NCBI GenBank assembly: GCA_025354965.1
Contig: JANXLW010000211.1
Location: forward strand, 1-5,099
Length of the DNA stretch: 5,099 nucleotides
Origin: Betaproteobacteria bacterium
Lineage (GTDB): Bacteria; Pseudomonadota; Gammaproteobacteria; Burkholderiales; Burkholderiaceae_C
Direction of reading: 5' to 3'
This document shows positions 1 to 3,759 of the stretch, in pieces. The notes beneath the pieces are model-generated. The model worked only from the letters and a program-made list of their open reading frames with translations. It was not told the DNA's origin and did no database searches. Position 1 is the stretch's first letter. Each line of letters begins with the position of its first letter. A program made the position numbers and the translations under genes.

Positions 1-1
1 C

Positions 2-553
2 GCCCTGCTGGTGAACGTGGACAACGGCACGCTGCGCCGCGTGCTGGACAGCCCCGAGGCGATGGCGGCGGTGGAGCGCATCGAGGGCTGGCGTGCGCTG
101 GGCGACAACGTCATCGAGACCATCATCAACAAGAGCGAGAAGCTTAAAGACCTCAAAAATAAGGCGAAGGGAAAAGACTTGTCCGCGAAGGACAAAAAGG
201 AGCTCACCGACGAGGAGAAGGAGTTCAAGTCCAAGCGCAAGCTCGTGCAGGAAAAGTTGATCAAGTTTGCCACCCGCATTCCGGCGTTTATGTACCTGAC
301 CGATTTTCGGGAGAACACGCTGCAAGACGTGATTACCAAGCTGGAGCCGGAGTTGTTTCTGACCGTGACCGGGCTGACGGTGCAGGACTTTCACCTGCTG
401 GTGCGGCTCAAGGTGTTCAACACCGAGCAAATGAATGCGGCGGTGTTTGCGTTTCGGCGGTATGAAGATGCTTCATTGCGCTACACCGGCATCCTGAGCC
501 ACGATGGGCTGACCCATTACGGACTGTATGACACCGTGGTGGCAAGAGACTGA
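2..553 (+). CDS. 3' end of a large protein, probably DEAD/DEAH helicase / type III restriction-like (partial)
   Basis: The open frame is already running at the left edge, so the GTG at 11 is probably internal and the gene begins outside the window. The visible 183 residues are a C-terminal end. A helical, Lys/Glu-rich stretch (about residues 45-81 of the fragment) is followed by a conserved-looking block reading KFATRIPAFMYLTDFRE, then LTVQDFHLLVRLKVFN and FRRYEDASLRYTGI. From memory of the family, this resembles the C-terminal end of long plasmid or genomic-island proteins annotated as DEAD/DEAH-box helicases with a type III restriction (ResIII) domain. No helicase motif or nuclease site lies in the visible part, so the function is inferred from this resemblance alone. 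It ends in TGA at 551-553. It is separated from the replication genes by about 680 bp of non-coding DNA, so it is probably not in their operon. Confidence 0.6.
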   Translation, partial: ALLVNVDNGTLRRVLDSPEAMAAVERIEGWRALGDNVIETIINKSEKLKDLKNKAKGKDLSAKDKKELTDEEKEFKSKRKLVQEKLIKFATRIPAFMYLTDFRENTLQDVITKLEPELFLTVTGLTVQDFHLLVRLKVFNTEQMNAAVFAFRRYEDASLRYTGILSHDGLTHYGLYDTVVARD

Positions 554-636
554 AATGGCAAGCTCAGGCCACGGGAGGTCGTTTCGTCGATGAAAACCTG
601 GGGTGCCGGGTCAACCACATTGATTCGTTGAGCAAA

Positions 637-681
637 GCCGCTTAAAGCGGCCCGGGCTCTAAGCGCTGTGCGCCCCGGGCC
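637..681. repeat. Two overlapping inverted repeats (hairpins)
   Basis: GCCGCTT at 637-643 pairs with AAGCGGC at 645-651, realistically a 5-bp stem with a short loop. Overlapping it, GGCCCGGG at 649-656 pairs perfectly with CCCGGGCC at 674-681. The 17-nt loop of the second hairpin holds a further GCGC-TGT-GCGC stem (663-673). The two large hairpins share bases 649-651, so they would partly exclude each other. No T-run follows, so this is not a typical intrinsic terminator, although it could still end the upstream transcript. Confidence 0.55.
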
Positions 682-696
682 TATGGTCCCGGCCTG

Positions 697-726
697 GCGG
701 TAACGATCCCTTTTGCAAGGGACCGC
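697..726. repeat. Bulged hairpin
   Basis: TCCCTT (707-712) pairs with AAGGGA (717-722) around a TTGC loop. The stem continues after a six-base one-sided bulge (701-706) with GCGG (697-700) against CCGC (723-726). That is ten pairs in 30 nt. It sits just downstream of the 649-681 hairpin. Confidence 0.5.
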
Positions 727-886
727 TAATTTGCAGGTATTTCAATGTATCGCTGTGCGACCATGGTTCGTGCTGATTTTCAGGATCACTGCTCTTTGGG
801 GAATATGCACCCCGACTGCTGCGCCTCACTGCGTTCTGGCTTGAGATCGCGGTTCACATACCCCCGCCGCTGGGCATCCCCCTGTT

Positions 887-916
887 TTGCGTCCTTGGCT
901 TATGCCAAAGACGCAA
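887..916. repeat. 12-bp inverted repeat with one mismatch, TTAT loop
   Basis: TTGCGTC (887-893) pairs with GACGCAA (910-916), and TTGGC (895-899) pairs with GCCAA (904-908). The single mismatch is C894 against A909, and the loop is TTAT. This is the longest hairpin in the non-coding stretch. It could be a terminator for either strand, but no clean T-run of five or more follows on either side, so I leave it as a structural repeat. Confidence 0.6.
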
Positions 917-1036
917 CGGTGTTGGTGTTCTAGCTTTTGTATTGGCTTCAAATTTACAAAGGCTGTTTGGCAAGCGCCGTGTGGGTAACCCGTAGGGTTA
1001 TCCATCACAGAGCGCGTCAGGGTGTTGCTTGTGAGT

Positions 1037-1097
1037 AAACCCCTGGACCCTGCAAAGCAGGGCTGTCCACACCCTTGTGGTGTGGGCAGAGGGGTTT
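1037..1097. other. Three-way-junction structure (candidate single-strand initiation site or structured RNA)
   Basis: An outer stem AAACCCCT (1037-1044) / AGGGGTTT (1090-1097) encloses two hairpins with almost no unpaired bases between them. The first is CCCTGC (1048-1053), loop AAA, GCAGGG (1057-1062). The second starts at the next base: CTG (1063-1065) and CCACACC (1067-1073), loop CTTGT, then GGTGTGG (1079-1085) and CAG (1087-1089), with a T:G opposition between the two parts. Only GGA (1045-1047) is left unpaired at the junction. Such folded sites beside plasmid origins are known as single-strand initiation or primosome assembly sites. A structured RNA on either strand is the alternative. 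Confidence 0.45.
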
Positions 1098-1103
1098 TCC
1101 ACA
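1095..1103 (+). promoter_or_regulatory. DnaA-box-like site (8 of 9)
   Basis: TTTTCCACA matches the DnaA box TTATNCACA at every position but one. It overlaps the right arm of the three-way junction, about 130 bp from the first iteron. A single site with one mismatch is weak evidence on its own. Confidence 0.35.
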
Positions 1104-1106
1104 ATG

Positions 1107-1117
1107 GGGCGAAGCCC
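1107..1117. repeat. GCGAAGC-type mini-hairpin
   Basis: GGGC (1107-1110), loop GAA, GCCC (1114-1117). The core d(GCGAAGC) is known as an exceptionally stable single-stranded DNA mini-hairpin. It lies ten bases after the three-way junction and supports the idea that this area works as single strand. Confidence 0.5.
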
Positions 1118-1118
1118 A

Positions 1119-1163
1119 ACTACAGGAATACCTATAGGTAAAAGAACTACAGGTGAATACAGG
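1119..1163 (+). repeat. Three short direct repeats around a 12-bp palindrome
   Basis: ACTACAGG occurs at 1119-1126 and 1146-1153, and the near copy AATACAGG at 1156-1163. Between the first two lies the perfect palindrome TACCTATAGGTA (1129-1140). The arrangement suggests a protein-binding site in the origin-flanking region. I cannot name the binder. Confidence 0.45.
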
Positions 1164-1210
1164 GGGACTTTACCCAATCGCTGCAAACCCTTTGCCAGTG
1201 CGGCTTCTCC

Positions 1211-1232
1211 GTCTTTTCTTTGCCTTTTTTTA
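1211..1232 (+). other. T-rich tract, candidate DNA unwinding element
   Basis: Fifteen of 22 bases are T, ending in a run of seven (1225-1231) that touches the first iteron. Iteron plasmids typically have an AT-rich melting region next to the iterons, and this is the only such tract close by. Confidence 0.5.
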
Positions 1233-1236
1233 GGAG

Positions 1237-1254
1237 CGTTTATGCGCATAAACG
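1237..1254. repeat. 18-bp perfect palindrome over iteron 1
   Basis: CGTTTATGCGCATAAACG reads the same on both strands. It joins the inner part of iteron 1 to an inverted copy of the same sequence, and ends where iteron 2 begins. In iteron plasmids, initiator dimers are known to bind inverted half-iterons while monomers bind the direct iterons, so this site could bind Rep in a second mode. Confidence 0.6.
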
Positions 1255-1267
1255 GGAGCGTTTATGC

Positions 1268-1276
1268 GTGGATAAC
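1268..1276 (-). promoter_or_regulatory. DnaA-box-like site joined to iteron 2 (8 of 9)
   Basis: CGTGGATAA is the complement of TTATCCACG, one mismatch from the DnaA box. It overlaps the last base of the iteron 2 core. A poorer form, CGTGGATAG, occurs at the same place after iteron 4 (1323-1331). Confidence 0.5.
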
Positions 1277-1336
1277 CGCTCTTGTCGGGAGCGTTTATGC
1301 GTAATACCGGGAGCGTTTATGCGTGGATAGATTGGG

Positions 1337-1345
1337 TTATCCACT
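1337..1345 (+). promoter_or_regulatory. DnaA-box-like site at the end of rep (8 of 9)
   Basis: TTATCCACT has one mismatch to the DnaA box. It lies 13 bp after the last iteron core and overlaps the rep stop codon (1344-1346 on the minus strand). Confidence 0.5.
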
Positions 1346-2360
1346 ACTTTTTGGGGATAAGCCGGGGGATGTGGCTGGGGCTTGGTTTGAGGATCAAGCC
1401 GCTGGCACTGTCTTCAACCCGTGCTTCTGGGTAGACAGTCAGAACCTTGCGCATCTGTCCCATGAACTGCTTTCGGAAGTCCCGAATCCCTTGTGCCGTG
1501 GTGGGGTAGTTGGAGCCGAACTGCATTTGGAGAGCTGCCCACGGGATATCCCGTGCGTAGGACTTCTTGAGGTAGCTCAGACGGTGCGTTAGCCAAAAAT
1601 AGATGTCCAGGGCCATCGGACTTTGTTTGATGGCCCTGACAGCCCGTAGATCGATGGGGATGGGGTTTGCAACCACTTCAGCAAAGAAGTCTTCGCCCAG
1701 GCGCACGGTGGACTCCCATAGGCCAGTTTGATCCGGGTTCTTGGGATCCCACCAGAGCTGGGCCTTGGAGACGATAGGCATGTTGGCAATGGAGGTGCTG
1801 TCCTTGTTTTCCCACTGGCAGTGCACCGAGCTGCTGAAAAGCCGGGTCATTTGTTGTTTCAAACCGGTGATGGATCCCCAGCGCCCGCCTGTAGGCTGCA
1901 GGCCCAGCTCACGCATGAAGTCAGAAAGGGAGTCACCCAGGATGATGTCGCGTTCTCCTTTTCGGACGGCTTCGGTGGTCAGATAGGCCACCAGGAGGCG
2001 AGGTTTAGAGCCGTAGGGCAAGCCAACGTTTGACGGTGCCAGCATGGACATCGAGAACGCCCCGTTCTTGCGGTGGAACTCGTTGCCCTCCTGTTTGGAG
2101 TGGGGCATGGTGGCCAGAGTCAGCGCGCGGGCCATGTAGCCCAGCGTCCCAGCTTCGGCAGCCTCCTGCGCTTCAATGGCCAGGTGAGCCTCAACCAAGG
2201 TGCGCAGGCGGTCATTGCTCAAGTCACCCGGCTTGCGCCCTGGCTTCTTTTTGGCCTGCAAGACTTTCTTTCGCTCCTCAACTTCCTTTTGGAGTCGCTC
2301 TAATGTTTCCAGGGAGAGGTGGCCGAGATCGATGGGCAGCTGTTTTTCGCTTGATGTCAT
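1344..2360 (-). CDS. repA: Plasmid replication initiator, RepA_C family
   Basis: This 338-aa cytoplasmic initiator should bind the iterons at 1231-1324 and open the origin with host DnaA. A charged N-terminal helix (about residues 16-37) leads into a basic PGRKPG AT-hook-like segment (about 40-45). The conserved core follows: RLLVAYLTTEAVR (121-133), SLSDFMRELGL (144-154), PTGGRWGSITGLKQQMTRLF (156-175) and the helical block DLRAVRAIKQSPMALDIYFW (237-256), then IPWAALQMQFG (272-282). This order is typical of the plasmid RepA family PF04796. The length is normal and the frame intact. The ATG at 2360 is the only reasonable start, because a stop lies five codons upstream in frame. It has no clear Shine-Dalgarno sequence and sits inside the repeat array 2354-2401, which suggests tight control. 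The gene reads toward the origin and ends just outside it. It may also receive transcripts from the par genes upstream. Confidence 0.9.
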   Translation of the reverse strand: MTSSEKQLPIDLGHLSLETLERLQKEVEERKKVLQAKKKPGRKPGDLSNDRLRTLVEAHLAIEAQEAAEAGTLGYMARALTLATMPHSKQEGNEFHRKNGAFSMSMLAPSNVGLPYGSKPRLLVAYLTTEAVRKGERDIILGDSLSDFMRELGLQPTGGRWGSITGLKQQMTRLFSSSVHCQWENKDSTSIANMPIVSKAQLWWDPKNPDQTGLWESTVRLGEDFFAEVVANPIPIDLRAVRAIKQSPMALDIYFWLTHRLSYLKKSYARDIPWAALQMQFGSNYPTTAQGIRDFRKQFMGQMRKVLTVYPEARVEDSASGLILKPSPSHIPRLIPKK

Positions 2361-2401
2361 AGCGTCATGAAGTCATGACGCTATGACGCCATGACGTTAT
2401 T
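2354..2401. repeat. Octamer array A, at the rep start (operator candidate)
   Basis: Six tandem 8-bp units of consensus RCGYYATR start at 2354, 2362, 2370, 2378, 2386 and 2394, with 7, 8, 7, 8, 8 and 7 of 8 positions matching. The rep start codon (CAT on the plus strand, 2358-2360) lies in the first unit. The same stretch contains a perfect inverted repeat with 15-bp arms (2356-2370 and 2373-2387) and a 2-bp centre. Any protein bound here would cover the rep translation start and the likely leader, so a repressor role in copy control is the simplest reading. Confidence 0.75.
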
Positions 2402-2427
2402 TTATTTGTTCCGGTTTCAACCTGTTG
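2399..2427 (-). promoter_or_regulatory. Possible rep promoter
   Basis: On the minus strand a good -10, TAAAAT, lies at 2404-2399, but the sequence 17 bp upstream (CAACAG, 2427-2422) is a poor -35. A good -35-like TTGAAA at 2420-2415 has no good -10 at the usual spacing. Transcription from here would run straight into array A. This is a tentative call. Confidence 0.3.
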
Positions 2428-2449
2428 GTTGTGCATGGCGCGGATGAAT

Positions 2450-2668
2450 CTAAGATTCCATCGGCAAAACCAACTGCATGTTTTCAAAGAGCGTGCCTGC
2501 TTCCTGCGCTCCCTCGATGGCGTCGAACTGGCTTTCGTAGCCAGCTCCACCGCAGTACAGCTCACCGTCGATATGGATTTCATACGCCCATTGCCCGGCC
2601 TTGGTTTTAAGCATGAAGGCTTGTGGCGGCTGCTGTGCCTCAGATTCAGATGAATTTTGTGACGTCAT
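2450..2668 (-). CDS. Small hypothetical protein between par and rep (72 aa)
   Basis: I do not recognise a family with confidence. The first 17 residues are polar and low in complexity. From about residue 18 there is a compact, plausibly folded sequence: AFMLKTKAGQWAYEIHIDGE, then LYCGGAGYESQFDAIEGAQEAG, suggesting a few beta strands followed by one helix. There is no signal peptide or membrane segment. The ATG at 2668 lies 12 bp after the stop of the ribbon-helix-helix gene, so co-transcription with par is likely. It lacks a Shine-Dalgarno sequence, and the start codon sits in octamer array B, exactly as for rep and parA. An internal Met at residue 19 also has no good ribosome site. Its position and shared operator type suggest a role in plasmid maintenance or copy control, which is inference only. 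Confidence 0.6.
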   Translation of the reverse strand: MTSQNSSESEAQQPPQAFMLKTKAGQWAYEIHIDGELYCGGAGYESQFDAIEGAQEAGTLFENMQLVLPMES

Positions 2669-2685
2669 AACGTTATGACGTCAAT
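2660..2685. repeat. Octamer array B, a 24-bp palindrome at the start of the 72-aa gene
   Basis: Three tandem RCGYYATR units start at 2662, 2670 and 2678, with 8, 8 and 6 of 8 positions matching. Positions 2660-2683 also form a perfect 24-bp palindrome, with TGACGTCA at each end and AACGTT in the middle. The start codon of the 72-aa gene (2666-2668) lies in the first unit, at the same place as in arrays A and C. The array begins within the stop codon region of the upstream ribbon-helix-helix gene. Confidence 0.75.
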
Positions 2686-2980
2686 TAATAACCATTCCAG
2701 GAAGACCGCGCTCTTCGAACAGCTTGGAGAGGCCGCGCAGCGTCAGGGTGTTGATACTCACCCCCTCGGTGATGGCCAGTTGGTGGAGACGCTCCCAGTC
2801 TGGGCGAGAAATCCGGAAAGACATGGCCACGACTGACTTTTGGGCGCGTGCCCGGGAGTGTGGTTGTGCGGTTGCCGTCGTTGCCGGCACGGTGGTGGTG
2901 GCAACTGCCTGGGCGGTTTCGAGGGGGGCGGATTGCTGACCGCGCTTGGTAAAGCTGGCTAGGCCGGTGAGTTTGCTCAT
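2681..2980 (-). CDS. parB: Ribbon-helix-helix partition protein (ParG/ParB-type centromere-binding protein)
   Basis: This 99-aa protein should bind the plasmid centromere and couple it to the ParA ATPase. Residues 1-49 form a flexible tail rich in Ala, Thr, Pro and Gln with scattered Arg and Lys (KRGQQ, HSRARAQK). The C-terminal half fits a ribbon-helix-helix fold: strand SVVAMSFRIS (49-58), helix RPDWERLHQLAITEG (59-73), turn, and second helix INTLTLRGLSKLFEERG (76-92). Tail plus ribbon-helix-helix is the design of ParG from TP228, whose tail stimulates ParF. The ATG at 2980 overlaps the parA stop as ATGA and follows a strong AAGGAG at five bases, so this start is preferred to one 24 bp upstream. 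Translational coupling to parA is likely. Proteins of this class also repress their own promoters, and the octamer arrays are the obvious binding sites. Sequence similarity to ParG itself is not evident. Confidence 0.72.
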   Translation of the reverse strand: MSKLTGLASFTKRGQQSAPLETAQAVATTTVPATTATAQPHSRARAQKSVVAMSFRISRPDWERLHQLAITEGVSINTLTLRGLSKLFEERGLPGMVIN

Positions 2981-3597
2981 ATGTGCTCCTTGATCCATTT
3001 CCATAATGCTTTGATTTCGCCGCGCGCCTTGCCTTCGGTGATGTCGAATTCTGTGGCACCTTGACCGGTGGCAACAGAACGGGCAAAGGCGATCCGATTT
3101 CCCACTTTGTATGGGGCAACGGATCCGCCGTACTGGGCGTTCAGAAAATCCAGTGCTTCGCCAGATTCGGCAACCTTTTGGTCGATTGCGTTGAGTACGA
3201 AGCCAAATGGCTTATTGATAGCTTTGACGATCTTGACGGTACTCTCAGCCGCAGCCAGGTCAAACGCCGAGGCGCGGGTCGGTATGACGATGAAGTCAGC
3301 CAAGCGCGCTACCTCTGAGGCGTTCGGGGAGGAATGCGGGGCGCTGTCTAGGATCGCCAAGGTCATTCCCTCCGCTCTGGCTGCAGCCAGCACTTCGGGT
3401 AGCTGGCCTGGCGTCGCGGTCGCCACGATGGGGGTTTCTGACTGTCGGTTGTCACCCCAGAAGGTCGCCGATTGCTGGGGGTCGGTGTCGATCAGGACGA
3501 CCTTGTGCCCATCCTGGCCGGCCGCAACAGCGGTGTGCACCGCCAGGGTGGTCTTGCCGGTGCCCCCCTTTTGGCCCATAAAAGCAACTATTTTCAT
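2977..3597 (-). CDS. parA: ParA-family partition ATPase (ParF-like)
   Basis: A Walker-type ATPase that moves or positions plasmid copies on the nucleoid before division. The 206-aa protein starts at once with MKIVAFMGQKGGTGKTT: the deviant Walker A is KGGTGKTT (10-17) with signature lysine K10 and P-loop lysine K15. The second motif is VVLIDTDPQQSA (33-44), with D37 and D39. LAILDSAP (80-87) is the Walker B region, followed by ADFIVIPTRAS (100-110). The absence of an N-terminal helix-turn-helix and the length near 206 aa place it with the short ParF/type Ib group, which usually pairs with a ribbon-helix-helix protein, as here. The open frame extends far upstream of 3597, but that extension crosses the promoter and array C and runs antisense to the antitoxin, so I reject it. 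The chosen ATG lies about 20 nt after the predicted transcription start and has no Shine-Dalgarno sequence. Confidence 0.9.
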   Translation of the reverse strand: MKIVAFMGQKGGTGKTTLAVHTAVAAGQDGHKVVLIDTDPQQSATFWGDNRQSETPIVATATPGQLPEVLAAARAEGMTLAILDSAPHSSPNASEVARLADFIVIPTRASAFDLAAAESTVKIVKAINKPFGFVLNAIDQKVAESGEALDFLNAQYGGSVAPYKVGNRIAFARSVATGQGATEFDITEGKARGEIKALWKWIKEHI

Positions 3598-3654
3598 AAC
3601 GCTATAAAGTTGTGACGTTATGGCATCATAAAGCCATGGCGCGATAACGTCAAA
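3591..3654. repeat. parS: Octamer array C, par operator and candidate centromere
   Basis: Seven tandem RCGYYATR units start at 3599, 3607, 3615, 3623, 3631, 3639 and 3647, with 8, 6, 8, 7, 7, 7 and 7 of 8 positions matching. An eighth, poorer unit (3591) holds the parA start codon. The array covers the whole parA promoter. Inverted repeats arise from the same pattern: CATAACG 3595-3601 with CGTTATG 3616-3622, and GACGTTAT 3614-3621 with ATAACGTC 3644-3651. It is the longest of the three arrays and lies upstream of parA, where type Ib centromeres usually are, so it may serve both as operator and as centromere. Confidence 0.72.
3625..3653 (-). promoter_or_regulatory. parA promoter
   Basis: On the minus strand, -35 TTGACG (3653-3648), a 17-bp spacer and -10 TATGAT (3630-3625) give 5/6 and 5/6 matches at ideal spacing. 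Transcription should start near 3618, leaving a leader of about 20 nt before the parA ATG at 3597. Both boxes lie inside octamer array C, so a protein bound to the array would block RNA polymerase. Confidence 0.75.
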
Positions 3655-3686
3655 TATTCGTTTGTTGCGTTTGACGAACCGAATAT
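3654..3686. promoter_or_regulatory. Inverted repeat between the divergent par and toxin-antitoxin promoters
   Basis: ATATTCG (3654-3660) pairs with CGAATAT (3680-3686). The right arm is followed by and overlaps the 10-bp palindrome TATAGCTATA (3684-3693). The repeat spans the -35 of the plus-strand promoter. Toxin-antitoxin operons are generally autorepressed at such sites, so this is a candidate antitoxin operator. Confidence 0.4.
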
Positions 3687-3700
3687 AGCTATACTTATAA
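3671..3700 (+). promoter_or_regulatory. Toxin-antitoxin promoter
   Basis: TTGACG (3671-3676) is a good -35. An 18-bp spacer leads to TTATAA (3695-3700), or a 19-bp spacer to TATAAG. TATACT at 3690-3695 is a better -10 by sequence but lacks a -35 at normal spacing. The parA -35 lies back to back, 17 bp away. Confidence 0.5.
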
Positions 3701-3759
3701 GCAGAAGTGGACCGGTCGGAGTGGCAAGCGCTAACCCGACCAGAAAAAAGGTGGTGGAA

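Larger units (their letters stand above)
554..1210. other. Long non-coding stretch rich in inverted repeats
   Basis: I see no credible gene in these roughly 650 bases. The open frames here (for example plus 745-933 and minus 826-1119) are rich in Cys, Arg, Pro and Ser, lack ribosome binding sites and resemble no family I know. The stretch instead carries a chain of hairpins at 637-651, 649-681, 697-726, 887-916, 1037-1097 and 1107-1117, then short direct repeats at 1119-1163. Lying just outside the iterons, it is best read as origin-flanking DNA that may act as structured single strand or as untranslated RNA. Confidence 0.6.
1231..1324 (+). repeat. oriV: Four iterons of the replication origin (oriV)
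   Basis: The 14-bp core GGAGCGTTTATGCG occurs four times without change, at 1233-1246, 1255-1268, 1288-1301 and 1310-1323. Copies 2 to 4 share 17 bp, CGGGAGCGTTTATGCGT. Start-to-start distances are 22, 33 and 22 bp, all multiples of 11, so the copies face nearly the same side of the helix. DnaA-box-like sequences follow copy 2 and copy 4. The rep gene ends 20 bp beyond the last iteron. These points together identify an iteron origin, and the initiator from 2360-1344 is the expected binder. Confidence 0.88.

Noticed and set aside
690..730. Integron attC site
   Set aside because: The hairpin lacks the paired RYYYAAC and GTTRRRY core sites and no integrase or cassette is present.
887..916. Intrinsic terminator
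   Set aside because: The stem is good, but neither side has the expected run of T residues, so I kept it as an inverted repeat only.
745..933. Plus-strand 62-aa frame
   Set aside because: Its composition is unlike a folded protein, it has no ribosome binding site, and it overlaps the 887-916 hairpin.
826..1249. Minus-strand open frames of 97 and 83 aa
   Set aside because: They cross the hairpins and the three-way junction, have no ribosome sites, and have Cys/Pro/Arg-rich composition. They are open by chance in structured DNA.
1231..1324. CRISPR array
   Set aside because: Four 14-17 bp repeats with intervals of only about 5-19 bp and no cas genes. The setting beside rep marks them as iterons.
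2685..3119. Minus-strand 144-aa frame over the ribbon-helix-helix gene
   Set aside because: It is a frame-shifted shadow with low-complexity Pro/Arg/His content. The 99-aa frame has the AAGGAG site, the ATGA overlap and a recognisable fold.
3721..3759. GTG start for the antitoxin
   Set aside because: It is possible, but the ATG at 3760 has the better ribosome site and the extra 13 residues look like untranslated leader.
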